Below the pieces are notes generated by a model. That model was not told the origin of the DNA and did not search any database. It saw only the letters and a list, made by a program, of their open reading frames with translations. Below, in pieces: positions 9,036 to 18,774 of a stretch of 64,000 bases of DNA. Numbering within the stretch: position 1 is the first letter of the stretch; each line of letters opens with the position of its first letter. The DNA is from Longispora albida DSM 44784 (lineage in GTDB: Bacteria; Actinomycetota; Actinomycetes; Mycobacteriales; Micromonosporaceae), in NCBI RefSeq assembly GCF_000379825.1, contig NZ_KB903813.1, forward strand, positions 819,333 through 883,332, read 5' to 3'. The translations under genes and the position numbers were made by a program.

Positions 9036-12000
9036 ATGAAGCATCGCAGGGCGAAAGTGCCGGAGGAAGTGGGCAATGCGCCCAACCGGGTATGGGCGCG
9101 CCTCGGGTGGTGGTTGCTGAGTCCGGGTGCAGGCGCGTCAGCCGCGCGGCCACCGAGCTCGCGGCCACCGGGGGGGCATCGCGCGTCCGGCAAGTCCAGC
9201 CGTAGCCGCCAGGCGGCTGCGGCCCTCGTTGCTGCGGTCATCCTGCTCGGCCTGCTGCCGTTCGGGATCGCGTCCGCCGCGAGCGGCACCGTGACGGGCA
9301 TGGTCTTCAAGGACTTCAACTCCAACGGCAAACGGGACACCTACGACCCGGCGACCAACAAGACCGACCTCCTGCTCGACGACCCGGGGATGGCCGGAAT
9401 CACGGTCACCGCCTACGACTCGACGGGCAAGGCCGTCGCGACGACCACGAGCGGGAAGGACGGCTCCTACAGCCTGCCGGTCCTGAACTCGGCCAGCGAC
9501 GAACTGCGGATCGAGTTCACGAACCTGCCGTCGGGCTACTACGACAGCTGGAAGGGCACGGACAACGGGACGACCGTCCAGTTCGTGAAGCTCTCGCAGA
9601 CTCCGAAGGCGAGCCTGGGCATCGTGCTGCCCGAGGACTACTGCCAGGCCAACCCGCAGCTCGCGTACGGCTGCCAGCGGTTCGGTGACCCGATCAACGG
9701 CGTCAACGGCAAGGAACTGAGCCTGCTGCTCACGCCGTTCAGCGCGCCGGACCACTACGAGGACAACAAGGACTACAACACCATCCTCGCGAACTTCAAG
9801 GACACCGGCTCCTACTGGGGCCTGACCATCCCGAGGACCCCCAAGGGCGTGGCCAAGTCCGTCTACACCGCCGCCTACTACCGGACCTCCTCGGGCCTCG
9901 GGCCGGGCGGTACCGGCGCGATCTACAAGTCGGCGACCACCGGCAGCCTGCCGAACACCGCGGTGTGGGCCGACCTGAACAAGATCTTCGGCGCGGGTAC
10001 CGCTGGCACCGACGACCGGACCGACTGGCCGACCAACACCGGGCGGGACTATCCCTTCGCGACCAAGTGGGCTACCGACACGACGTGGGACAAGGTCGGC
10101 CACACCGCGCTGGGTGGCCTGACCTCCGACGACACCAACGTGTACACGATCAACCTCGCCGACCGGCAGCTCTACACCCTGCCGCTGGAGGACCCGAACA
10201 AGGCGACCAGGACGCCGGTTCCGGTCAACCTGCCAGGTGCGTCGAAGACCTGCCCTGACTCCGACACGGTGCCGTTCGCCGCCACCGTCCGCGGGGGCAA
10301 GGTCTACGTCGGTATCACGTGTACGGCGCAGAGCACGCAGTCAGCCAGTGACCTGGCGGCCTACGTCTACACGTACGACGTGAAGACCAAGAAGTGGAGC
10401 GACGCCCCGGTCTTCGAATGGGCGCCGCAGACCCGGCCAGCCACCGCCTACGTCAGCACCTTCGGCCCCAACCCGGACAGTGGCCTGTGGAAGCCGTGGC
10501 TGAACACCAACCCGCGCGGCAAGGTCCCGTACTACACCCACTGGACCTACGCGATGCCGCTGTTCACCGGCATCACCTTCGACGGCGAGGACATGATCCT
10601 CGGCTTCCGTGACGTCTTCGGTGACATGACCCAGGCGTACAACCCGGAGGTCGGCGCCATCGTCTCCGGTGGCGACGTCGTCCGGGTGTGCAAGGTCGAC
10701 GGGAACTACAAGCTGGAGAACGCCGGCAAGTGCGGCGACCGGACCGGCGGTGACCCCACCAACGGCGAGGGCCCGGGTGGCGGTGAGTACTACCAGGACT
10801 ACTCGCCTCCCGGCTACCACCGGGAGCTCCAGCACGGTGGTGTGTGGACGGTGCCTGGCCGGGACGCCCTCGCGCAGACCGGCCTGGACCCCATCGGCCT
10901 CTACACCGGTGGCGTGATCTTCAACAAGAACAGCAACGGCAAGTACACCGACACCTGGAAGAGATGGCAGACGTACCCCGACCGGTGGTACGACACCTTC
11001 CGCAAGAACAACGGTATGACCGACATCGAGACGCTGTGTGACCAGGCGCCACTCGAGATCGGTAACTACGTCTGGATCGACGACAACAAGGACGGCATCC
11101 AGGACCCGCAGGAGAAGCCCGTCCCTGGCGTGACGGTCCGGTTGTACGACCCGTCCGGCAGGGTCGTCGCGACCCAGATCACCAACTCCAAGGGTGAGTA
11201 CTACTTCAACGACAACAACGTCCAGGGTGGCCTCAACCGGAACTACAACTACACGATCCGGCTGGACAAGCCCGAGGACTACCAGGCTGGTGGCCCGCTC
11301 GACGGCTACCAGCTGACGGTGAACGACGCCGGTACCAAGGACACCATCGACTCCGACGGCACCATGAAGGACGGGGCCGGCGGCAAGTTCCCGACGAAGG
11401 ACGTCACGACCGGCAGCTCCGGTCAGAACGACCACACGTTCGACTTCGGCTTCAACAAGGCGCCGCCGCCGTCACCGACGCCGTCGCCGAGCCCTTCGCC
11501 GTCGCCTTCACCCAGTCCTTCACCGAGCCCGAGCCCGAGCCCGTCTCCGAGCCCGAGCCCGTCCCCTTCGCCGAGCCCGAGCCCGTCGCCTTCACCGAGC
11601 CCGAGCCCGTCTCCGAGCCCGTCGCCTTCGCCGAGCCCGAGCCCGAGCCCGTCGCCGACGACGCCTCCGCCGACGACGCCGCCACCGTCGCCGCCTCCGC
11701 CGGACGTGATCATCACCAAGCGGGACAAGGAAACCGGGCGCGAGGCAGACACCAGGGCCGACCAGATCGTGTTCGCGCCGGGTGAGACCCGGGTGATCGA
11801 GATCCCGGTCGAGCACAAGGGTGGCGCTGACCTCGGCGAGGTGCGGATCAGCGACCGGACCATCGCTGGTGGCCAGAAGGTCACCGACCTCGAGTGCACG
11901 TTCCCCGGGCAGACCACGCCGACCAAGGGCACTGTCCAGGCCGATGGCTCGACGGTGGCGCGGTGGGACGCGACGTTCGGGAACCCTCCGGCCCGGATGT

Positions 12001-15000
12001 TCAAGGCCGGCGAGAAGTTCATGTGCTACGCGAAGCTGACCATGCCGGCGAACGCGGACCCGCACCAGGACCGGATCTCGCTCGACGCCACGTGGAACGG
12101 CAAGCCGATCCACCGCGAGAACGACTACACCGCGGTGGTACCGAAGATCGACATCGTGAAGTTCGACAGCCGTGACCCGTCGAAGATCCCGGCGAACGCC
12201 CCGCTGGACTGGGTCGATGGCCCGGACAAGAAGGACGGTGTCTACGGCGGCCCGACGCCCGGTAAGTGGGACGCGAAGGTCGACGCCGACACCGAGCCGG
12301 ACGCGGTGCTCTATCCGCTGAACGGCGCGACGACCGGCCCGCAGCCGGTGAACGCGATCATCACCAACAACGGCACGGTTCCGCTGGTCAACCTCGTGGT
12401 CAACGACCTGACCAAGCAGGACCCGCCGGTGAAGAACTGGAGCTGCACGTTCCCCGACGGGTCGAAGGGCCTGGCGTGGAGCGGGCCGCTGGCGGTCGGC
12501 AAGAGCTTCGTGTGCGGCGGCACGCTGGAGTTGAAGCCCGGCGACGTCCACTACGACATCGCCGGTGTGGTCGCCGCCGGTATCGACCCGAAGGACAACC
12601 GGGTCATCGGTGACGTCAACGACGAGGACCCGTACTGGGCGAAGGTGCCCACCAGCCCGACGACGCCGCCGGTGACCCCGACGACGCCGCCGGTGACGCC
12701 GACGACCGTCCCGCCGACGACGCCTCCGGGCCCGACAACGGCTCCGCCGACGACCCCGCCCGGGCCGACGACGGGACCGCCGACCACGCCGCCTGGTCCC
12801 ACGACCAAGCCGCCGACGCCGACGCCTCCGCCGACCGAACCCGCGATCGACATCGTGAAGTTCGATGGCCGTGACCCGTCGAAGATCCCGCCCAACCCGG
12901 TCGACGGACCGGACGCCAGGGACGGTGTCTACGGTGGCGCGACCAACGGTGGCTGGGAGATCAAGGTCGACGCGGACACCGAGGCGAACGCGGCGACGTA
13001 CACCCTGAACGGTGCGACCACCGGCCCGCAGCCGGTCACGGGGATCGTCACCAACACGGGTAACACCCCGCTGATCAACATCGTGGTGGACGACCTCACG
13101 AAGAGCGAGCCGTCCGTCAAGAACTGGAGCTGCACGTTCCCCGACGGGTCCAAGGGCCTGGCGTGGAAGGGCCCGCTGCTGCCCGGCCAGAGCTACGTCT
13201 GCAACGGCACGCTGGAGCTCAAGCCCGGCGAGGTGCACCACGACATCGCCGGGGTGACAGCGCTCGCCGTGGACGCGAGCGGCAAGCCGATCAAGCCGGT
13301 CAACGACGAGGACCCGTTCTGGACGAAGGTCATCGTCACGCCGCCGCCGTCGACTCCGCCGGTGACGACTCCTCCGGCGCCGCCTCCGCCGTCCCCGATC
13401 ATCAAGAAGCGGGACAAGGAGACCGGCCGGGAAGCCGACACCCCTGGCGAGGCGATGGTGTTCAGGCCGGGCGAGACCCGGGTGATCGAGATGCCGGTGG
13501 AGAACAACGGCGGTGACGACCTCAGCGAGGTGCGGATCACCGACCGGACGATCTCCGGCGGCGCGAAGATCACCGACTTCGAGTGCACGTTCCCCGGGGA
13601 CAGCGCGCCGACCAAGGGCACGGCCCAGGCCGACGGCTCGCAGGTCGTGCGGTGGGACGCGACGTTCGGGACCCCGCCGGCCCGGAAGTTCAAGGCCGGG
13701 GAGAAGTTCCTGTGCCACGCGAAGCTGACCCTGCCGCCGGACGCGCAGCCGCACGAGGACAAGGTGTCCATCGACGGCACGTGGAACGGCAAGCCGATGC
13801 GCGACGAGAACAACTTCAACGCGCGGGTACCCAAGATCGACATCGTGAAGTTCGATGGCCGTGACGCCAGCAAGATTCCGCCCAACCCGGTCGACGGACC
13901 GGACAAGAAGGACGGTACCTACGGCGGGGCGACCGACGGCTCGTGGGACAAGAAGGTCGACGCGGACACCGAGCCCAGCGCGGTGACGTACGCCCTGAAC
14001 GGTGCCACGACCGGCCCGCAGCCGATCATGGCGATCGTGACCAACACGGGTACCGTCCCGCTGGTCAACGTGATCGTCGACGACCTGACGAAGATCGACC
14101 CGGCGATCAAGAACTGGAGCTGCACGTTCCCGGACGGGTCGAAGGGCCTCGCCTGGGCAGGGCCGCTCGAGGTCGGCAAGAGCTTCGTCTGCCAGGGCAC
14201 GCTGGAGCTCAAGCCGGGCGAGACGCACCACGACATCGCCGGAGTGGTGGCCGAGGGCTACGACCCGGTGACCAAGAAGCCGATCGGCAAGGTGAACGAC
14301 GAGGACCCGTACTGGGCCAAGGTCCCGCCGAACGGTGACGTGATCATCGAGAAGAACGACAAGGAGACCGGTAACAAGGCCGACACCGCGGCCGACGCCC
14401 AGGCCTTCAAGCCTGGCGAGACCAGGGTGGTCGACATCCCGGTGACCAACAACGGTGCCTCCGAGCTGGCCGAGGTCCGGATCACGGACCAGACGTTCGC
14501 CGGTGACGCCAAGGTGACGGACTTCCAGTGCACGTTCCCCGACGGGACGAGCGCGAAGGCCACGGCGAACGCCGATGGTTCGCAGGTGGTGAAGTGGGAT
14601 GCCACCTTCGGGAAGACGCCGTCGCGGATGTGGAAGCCGGGCGAGAAGATCGCCTGCACGGCGAAGCTGACCCTGCCTGCCGGAGCCAAGCCGCACGCCG
14701 ACAAGGTGCGCGTCGACGCGAAGGTCGGCGTGGACGGCAAGCCGGTCAGCAGCGAGAACGACTTCCACGCCAAGGTCGGGCGGATCGACATCGTGAAGTT
14801 CGACGGCCGTGACCCGTCCAAGATCCCGCCCAACCCGGTCGACGGGCCGGACAAGAAGGACGGTGTCTACGGCGGGGCGACCGACGGCTCGTGGGACAGG
14901 AAGGTGGACGCCGACACCGCGGACAACGCTGTGACGTACCAGAAGCCTGGCCCGCAGCCGGTGTACGCCATCGTCACCAACACCGGTGACATGCCGATCG

Positions 15001-16322
15001 CCAACGTCGTGGTGGACGACATGACCAAGGCCGGCCCGCAGGTGACCGACTGGAAGTGCACCTTCCCCGACGGTTCGACCGGGCTGACCTGGAAGGGCCC
15101 GCTGGCTCCCGGAGCGTCGTTCCGGTGCCAGGGCACCCTGGACATGAAGGCCGGGGACACCCACCACGACATCGCCGGGGTGACCGGTGACGTGGTCGAC
15201 AAGGACGGGAAGATCATCGGGAAGGTCGATGACGAGGACCCGTTCCACGCCAAGGTGCCGCCGGACGGTAACCCGATCATCGAGAAGAACGACAAGGAGA
15301 CCGGCAACAAGGCCGACACGTCGAACGACCCGATGGTCTTCAAGCCCGGTGAGTCCCGTGTGATCGACATTCCGGTGACGAACAACGGTGCCTCCGATCT
15401 GGCCAACGTGACCATCACGGACCGCACGATCGCCGGGGACGCGAAGATCACTGACTTCCAGTGCGTCTTCCCCGGGCAGGGCACGCCGACGGCCGCCACG
15501 GCCGGCGCTGACGGATCGCAGGTGGTGAAGTGGGATGCCACCTTCGCCAAGCCGCCGACGCGGATGTGGAAGCCAGGCGAGAAGTTCACCTGCTCGGCAC
15601 GGCTGACGCTCCCGCCGGGTGCCAAGCCGCACGCCGACAAGGTCCGCGTCGACGCGACGGTCGGCCCGGACGGCAAGCCGGTGAGCAGTGAGAACGAGTT
15701 CCACGCCAAGGTCGGCGGGATCAGCATCAAGAAGTACGACGGCGAGAAGGGCATGCCGGAGCCGTACGACCCGTCGATGATCAGCTCCGACCAGAAGCAG
15801 GACGCCAACACCTCCGGCAACGCGGTGAAGTACGAGCCGGGCAAGCCGCGGACGATCCTCTACGCGGTGAAGAACATCGGCGAGGAGCCGCTCAAGGACG
15901 TGTCGGTCACGGACGCCCGCACGGGTGGTACCGGGGACGTCACCGGCCTGACCTGTGACTTCTCGAAGCTGGGTGGCCCGTCCTCCGGGACGAGCTGGGC
16001 CGGGCCGTTCAACCCGGGCAGCTGGTTCTTCTGCAAGGGCACGCTGACGCTCCCGGCCGGTGCGACGCACGTCGACACCGCGACCGTGAACGGCACGGGC
16101 ACGATCAGCGGAGCCAAGTACACCGACGCTGACCCGTACCACGCGAAGACGGACGCGGCTCCTCCGCCGCCTCCGCCTCCGCCGGCACCGCCGATCCCCG
16201 TGATCCCGGTGACGGGTGCGCCGCTCCTGGGCCTCATCGCGGCCGGCCTGCTGATGCTGGGCGCGGGCCTGGTGATGATCCGCAGGACGCGGGCCGGGAA
16301 GGGGTGGACCTTCCGGAGCTAG
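9036..16322 (+). CDS. Giant cell-wall repeat protein with SdrD-B and A/B modules, IPVTG sorting signal
   Basis: About 2428 aa from ATG 9036, five bases after an AGGGAGAG ribosome-binding site; GTG 8991 is a less likely start. Order: long basic N-region, signal helix (RQAAAALVAAVILLGLLPFG), SdrD B-like domain (FKDFNSNGKRDTYDP), a ~550-aa globular part that may be a propeller, a second SdrD B-like domain (WIDDNKDGIQDPQE), a ~66-residue Ser-Pro repeat, then alternating A (begins IIxKxDKETG) and B (begins IDIVKFDGRDPSKIP) modules in the order A-B-linker-B-linker-A-B-A-B-A-B, a poly-Pro segment, and IPVTG plus hydrophobic helix and basic tail (RRTRAGKGW). The tail is a sortase sorting signal. SdrD B domains are Ca-binding stalk modules in other bacteria. 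It is probably a wall-anchored adhesin or stalk. Confidence 0.85.
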   Translation: MKHRRAKVPEEVGNAPNRVWARLGWWLLSPGAGASAARPPSSRPPGGHRASGKSSRSRQAAAALVAAVILLGLLPFGIASAASGTVTGMVFKDFNSNGKRDTYDPATNKTDLLLDDPGMAGITVTAYDSTGKAVATTTSGKDGSYSLPVLNSASDELRIEFTNLPSGYYDSWKGTDNGTTVQFVKLSQTPKASLGIVLPEDYCQANPQLAYGCQRFGDPINGVNGKELSLLLTPFSAPDHYEDNKDYNTILANFKDTGSYWGLTIPRTPKGVAKSVYTAAYYRTSSGLGPGGTGAIYKSATTGSLPNTAVWADLNKIFGAGTAGTDDRTDWPTNTGRDYPFATKWATDTTWDKVGHTALGGLTSDDTNVYTINLADRQLYTLPLEDPNKATRTPVPVNLPGASKTCPDSDTVPFAATVRGGKVYVGITCTAQSTQSASDLAAYVYTYDVKTKKWSDAPVFEWAPQTRPATAYVSTFGPNPDSGLWKPWLNTNPRGKVPYYTHWTYAMPLFTGITFDGEDMILGFRDVFGDMTQAYNPEVGAIVSGGDVVRVCKVDGNYKLENAGKCGDRTGGDPTNGEGPGGGEYYQDYSPPGYHRELQHGGVWTVPGRDALAQTGLDPIGLYTGGVIFNKNSNGKYTDTWKRWQTYPDRWYDTFRKNNGMTDIETLCDQAPLEIGNYVWIDDNKDGIQDPQEKPVPGVTVRLYDPSGRVVATQITNSKGEYYFNDNNVQGGLNRNYNYTIRLDKPEDYQAGGPLDGYQLTVNDAGTKDTIDSDGTMKDGAGGKFPTKDVTTGSSGQNDHTFDFGFNKAPPPSPTPSPSPSPSPSPSPSPSPSPSPSPSPSPSPSPSPSPSPSPSPSPSPSPSPSPSPSPSPSPTTPPPTTPPPSPPPPDVIITKRDKETGREADTRADQIVFAPGETRVIEIPVEHKGGADLGEVRISDRTIAGGQKVTDLECTFPGQTTPTKGTVQADGSTVARWDATFGNPPARMFKAGEKFMCYAKLTMPANADPHQDRISLDATWNGKPIHRENDYTAVVPKIDIVKFDSRDPSKIPANAPLDWVDGPDKKDGVYGGPTPGKWDAKVDADTEPDAVLYPLNGATTGPQPVNAIITNNGTVPLVNLVVNDLTKQDPPVKNWSCTFPDGSKGLAWSGPLAVGKSFVCGGTLELKPGDVHYDIAGVVAAGIDPKDNRVIGDVNDEDPYWAKVPTSPTTPPVTPTTPPVTPTTVPPTTPPGPTTAPPTTPPGPTTGPPTTPPGPTTKPPTPTPPPTEPAIDIVKFDGRDPSKIPPNPVDGPDARDGVYGGATNGGWEIKVDADTEANAATYTLNGATTGPQPVTGIVTNTGNTPLINIVVDDLTKSEPSVKNWSCTFPDGSKGLAWKGPLLPGQSYVCNGTLELKPGEVHHDIAGVTALAVDASGKPIKPVNDEDPFWTKVIVTPPPSTPPVTTPPAPPPPSPIIKKRDKETGREADTPGEAMVFRPGETRVIEMPVENNGGDDLSEVRITDRTISGGAKITDFECTFPGDSAPTKGTAQADGSQVVRWDATFGTPPARKFKAGEKFLCHAKLTLPPDAQPHEDKVSIDGTWNGKPMRDENNFNARVPKIDIVKFDGRDASKIPPNPVDGPDKKDGTYGGATDGSWDKKVDADTEPSAVTYALNGATTGPQPIMAIVTNTGTVPLVNVIVDDLTKIDPAIKNWSCTFPDGSKGLAWAGPLEVGKSFVCQGTLELKPGETHHDIAGVVAEGYDPVTKKPIGKVNDEDPYWAKVPPNGDVIIEKNDKETGNKADTAADAQAFKPGETRVVDIPVTNNGASELAEVRITDQTFAGDAKVTDFQCTFPDGTSAKATANADGSQVVKWDATFGKTPSRMWKPGEKIACTAKLTLPAGAKPHADKVRVDAKVGVDGKPVSSENDFHAKVGRIDIVKFDGRDPSKIPPNPVDGPDKKDGVYGGATDGSWDRKVDADTADNAVTYQKPGPQPVYAIVTNTGDMPIANVVVDDMTKAGPQVTDWKCTFPDGSTGLTWKGPLAPGASFRCQGTLDMKAGDTHHDIAGVTGDVVDKDGKIIGKVDDEDPFHAKVPPDGNPIIEKNDKETGNKADTSNDPMVFKPGESRVIDIPVTNNGASDLANVTITDRTIAGDAKITDFQCVFPGQGTPTAATAGADGSQVVKWDATFAKPPTRMWKPGEKFTCSARLTLPPGAKPHADKVRVDATVGPDGKPVSSENEFHAKVGGISIKKYDGEKGMPEPYDPSMISSDQKQDANTSGNAVKYEPGKPRTILYAVKNIGEEPLKDVSVTDARTGGTGDVTGLTCDFSKLGGPSSGTSWAGPFNPGSWFFCKGTLTLPAGATHVDTATVNGTGTISGAKYTDADPYHAKTDAAPPPPPPPPAPPIPVIPVTGAPLLGLIAAGLLMLGAGLVMIRRTRAGKGWTFRS
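11461..11672 (+). repeat. Ser-Pro dipeptide-encoding low-complexity repeat
   Basis: About 210 bp of degenerate hexamer units (CCGAGC, CCGTCG, CCTTCA) encode a long run of Pro-Ser. Codon choice varies while the dipeptide is kept, which indicates selection for the spacer rather than recent slippage. In surface proteins such runs span the wall or act as stalks; here it separates the N-terminal head from the A/B modules. Confidence 0.8.
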
Positions 16323-16331
16323 TCAGGCACC

Positions 16332-16359
16332 GGGGCGGGCCTGGTGACGGGCCCGCCCC
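16332..16359 (+). terminator. Hairpin terminator after the first giant gene
   Basis: Perfect 10-bp stem GGGGCGGGCC / GGCCCGCCCC around an 8-base loop, starting 10 bp past the stop of the giant surface protein. Confidence 0.65.
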
Positions 16360-16378
16360 CTGAGGAAAGGCACGAAGG

Positions 16379-16410
16379 ACGCGCGGCCGGGGAGTTCCCC
16401 GGCCGCGCGT
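16379..16410. terminator. Perfect 15-bp palindrome terminator of the DyP operon
   Basis: Two 15-base arms (16379-16393 and 16396-16410) pair perfectly around a GT centre, 7 bp past the stop of the leftward DyP gene. With the neighbouring 16332-16359 hairpin it separates two convergent transcription units. Its centre (GGGGAGTTCCCC) resembles that of the hairpin at 6781-6808. Confidence 0.7.
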
Positions 16411-16417
16411 TCCGTGG

Positions 16418-17470
16418 TCAGAACAGGGTCCCCCCGAGGGGTGCGCCGGGCCCGAAGCCGGGGAGCACGAGGAAGGTGCCGCTCGCGGTGCAGGTCGTGA
16501 AGGCCATCAGGTCGTCGCCCTCGTCCATGCGGTGCTGGGTCGCGGTGAAAGTGCGCAGATCCCGCTGGTACGAGATGAACAACAGCCCCCGGTCGTCCCA
16601 CCCGTTGTCGTAGCTGTACCCCTGCCGCAGCATCATCCCGCTGCCCGTGGCCAGCCGGTGTGCCCGCCGGACGTGCGCCGTCGGCGGGATCAGGTACTCG
16701 CCGTCGGCGCTCTTCGCCGCGAGGCTCACCGTGCCGCCCCCCGACAGCGGCTCGCCGTCGGCCCTGCGGCGCCCGATGATCTCCTCCTGCCGGGTGACGG
16801 GCAGGGCGGCGAAGCCCGCCAGGTCGAGCCGGAGCCGCCGGATCACGGCGATGGTGCCGCCGGCCACCCGGCCCGGCCCGGCGAGCCACACCTCGCTGGC
16901 CAGTTCCTCCGGGCCCCGGGGGTTCTCGGTGCCGTCGAGGAAACCGAGCAGGTTGCGCTCGGCGTGGAAGCCACGTTGCCGCCAGCGCAGCTGTACTCCG
17001 TCCACTGTGGACAGAGCTGCCGACGCCAGCGACACCGCCAGCTGGTCGGTGCCCCGGACCTGCACCATGAGGTCACCGCCCCGGCAGGGGTGCGTGATCG
17101 CCTCACGCTCGAACACCGGCAGGTCAACGGCTCCGGGCAGCTCGGGGTCCACGGCGGACACCAGGCGCGGGCCGGCTCCGACCGTGACGGTCAGGTCGCC
17201 AGGCGGCAGCCCGGCCAGCCGCGGGTGCGAGCCAGAGGTCAGCGCGAGTACCAGGTCGCCGAGGCCGCCGAGCACCTGGCCCGGCCGCCCGGTGACGTCG
17301 AAGACGCCGAGGTCGGCGTGCGGCTGCGGGGCCGGCCGGTCGATCCCGGCCTGGGTACCGCCGGTGTGCGTGATCGCCCTGGCGGGCACGAAGGTACCGG
17401 AGGCCTGGCAGCCAGCGAGCCCGGCGACGCCCAGTGCGCCGGCCAGGAGCGACCGGCGGGGCACGTTCAC
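16418..17470 (-). CDS. DyP-type haem peroxidase, Tat-exported
   Basis: 350 aa. The N-terminus MNVPRRSLLAGALGVAGLAGC has a twin-Arg motif and a possible lipobox (LAGC, Cys21). The DyP signature GFLDGTENP is at 176-184, a candidate proximal haem His is His266 (AHVRRAH), and the distal Arg segment MLRQGYSYDNG is around 280-290. The C-terminal DDLMAFTTCTASGTFLVLPGF is typical of the EfeB-like subclass. These enzymes oxidise dyes, aromatic compounds or deferrochelate haem with H2O2. It is the last gene of a three-gene leftward operon, overlapping the upstream lipoprotein gene by 4 bp. No EfeU/EfeO partner is present, so an iron-uptake role is not supported here. Confidence 0.9.
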   Translation of the reverse strand: MNVPRRSLLAGALGVAGLAGCQASGTFVPARAITHTGGTQAGIDRPAPQPHADLGVFDVTGRPGQVLGGLGDLVLALTSGSHPRLAGLPPGDLTVTVGAGPRLVSAVDPELPGAVDLPVFEREAITHPCRGGDLMVQVRGTDQLAVSLASAALSTVDGVQLRWRQRGFHAERNLLGFLDGTENPRGPEELASEVWLAGPGRVAGGTIAVIRRLRLDLAGFAALPVTRQEEIIGRRRADGEPLSGGGTVSLAAKSADGEYLIPPTAHVRRAHRLATGSGMMLRQGYSYDNGWDDRGLLFISYQRDLRTFTATQHRMDEGDDLMAFTTCTASGTFLVLPGFGPGAPLGGTLF

Positions 17471-18774
17471 GAGCCCGCCTGGGGGATCTGGCCGGGCGTG
17501 AGGTCGAGGATCGCCATCGCGCCCGCCCGGGTACGCAGCTCCAGCCGGCGCAGGTCACCGGCCGGGCCGATCCAGTACCGGAACCGGGCGTCACCCGGCT
17601 GGGCCTTCGCCTCGTCCGGCTCGGGGATCTCGAAGACCGCCGCGGGCTGGCCGTCCACGGTGTCGGAACGCAGCCACGCGGCCCCGGCCTTCATCGCCGC
17701 CGGGTCGTCGGCCTGCGCGCTGCTCAGGGCCAGCAGGCGGCGGAGCAGCACGTCCAGCTCGCCGGGGCCGAGCTTCGGGTCGGCGCGGGACTCCCAGCTG
17801 CTCGACACCCAGCCGCTGGCCGGCGGGTGCAGCGGGTCGTGCGTGCCGTTGAGGACCATGGCTCCGGACGGGGTGGCCCGCATCAGCGCCGGGGCCGGCT
17901 GGGTCACCGACAGCTGGGCGAGGGCCGCTGGCCAGTTGACCCAGCCGGTCGCGGACAGTGTGGTCACGTCGCTGGCGGGCATGGTCACCGCGAGCGTCGC
18001 GCCGCGCTGCTGCTGGGCGCGCAACCGGATGCCCGCCAGGGCGGCCGCCTCGGCGTCCGTGACGGCCCGGGGCGTGACCGGCTTGCCGCCGAGTACCGGG
18101 ACGGCGGTCAGGGCCGGCCGGTCGCCCCGGTCGAAGTCGATCGTGACGGGCTCGCCGGCCGCCCTGGCTTCGAGCCTGCGGAGCCTGCCGCCGTCGTCGA
18201 CCCAGTACCGCAGTCCCTCGCCGGGCGCGCGCGTCTGGCCGCCAGGGCCGGCCGTGCGGGGGCCGAGGAACACGTCGACGTCCACACCGCCCACCTTGTC
18301 CTCGCGGAGCCACGCGGCACCGTTCTGCTGGAGCAGCTGGAGGTTCTCCGGCCGGTCGGCCGACAGCTCGAACAGCACGGCGAGCACGGTGTCCAGCGCC
18401 ATCCGGCCGCCCGTCCTGGCCGGGCGGACGTTCCAGTCACCGGCCGGTGGTGGGAACGGGGCCTTGTCGAACTGGCCGGCTCGCGTCGCGACGACGCCAG
18501 GCCGGGACTGGACGAGGCCGGACGCCCCGCCCTCCAGCCGCCCGTACACGAGGGACTGCCGCCAGTCGATCCAGCCGCGCAGGCTGACGGACCTGCCTGT
18601 GTCGGTCAGCTTCGCGGTGAAGCCCGACTCCTTGTCGGTGTGGTTGCCGAGCCGCACAGTGGCCAGCCGCTCCGCCTCGGCGGTGTTCAGCGGGCGCTGC
18701 TCGTCGCCGGACGAACACGCCGAGGCCGCTGAGGCTGCCATGACGAGCACCGCCGCCGTGATCCGCGCCCTCAC
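17467..18774 (-). CDS. Lipoprotein with two copies of one domain
   Basis: 435 aa. It has a signal peptide with lipobox SACSS (Cys20). The mature protein is an internal duplication: both halves start with a TxAEAxxLAxxRL helix, then GWxxW (RGWIDWRQS; TGWVNWPAA), a middle AAWLRxDxV(D/G)GxxxxVF segment and RYWxxxxGxLRRLExR near the end. The N-terminal copy covers about residues 28-235 and the C-terminal copy 236-430. This layout resembles LppX/LprG-type lipid-binding lipoproteins in size per half, but I do not recognise the family firmly. The gene overlaps both neighbours by 4 bp, so it is made together with the beta-helix lipoprotein and the DyP peroxidase. Confidence 0.75.
   Translation of the reverse strand: MRARITAAVLVMAASAASACSSGDEQRPLNTAEAERLATVRLGNHTDKESGFTAKLTDTGRSVSLRGWIDWRQSLVYGRLEGGASGLVQSRPGVVATRAGQFDKAPFPPPAGDWNVRPARTGGRMALDTVLAVLFELSADRPENLQLLQQNGAAWLREDKVGGVDVDVFLGPRTAGPGGQTRAPGEGLRYWVDDGGRLRRLEARAAGEPVTIDFDRGDRPALTAVPVLGGKPVTPRAVTDAEAAALAGIRLRAQQQRGATLAVTMPASDVTTLSATGWVNWPAALAQLSVTQPAPALMRATPSGAMVLNGTHDPLHPPASGWVSSSWESRADPKLGPGELDVLLRRLLALSSAQADDPAAMKAGAAWLRSDTVDGQPAAVFEIPEPDEAKAQPGDARFRYWIGPAGDLRRLELRTRAGAMAILDLTPGQIPQAGS

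Noticed and set aside
11592-16142. Very long leftward open frame opposite the first giant gene
   Set aside because: It mirrors the GC-rich third positions and repeats of the real gene, has no ribosome-binding site, and encodes Arg/His/Asp-rich low-complexity protein.
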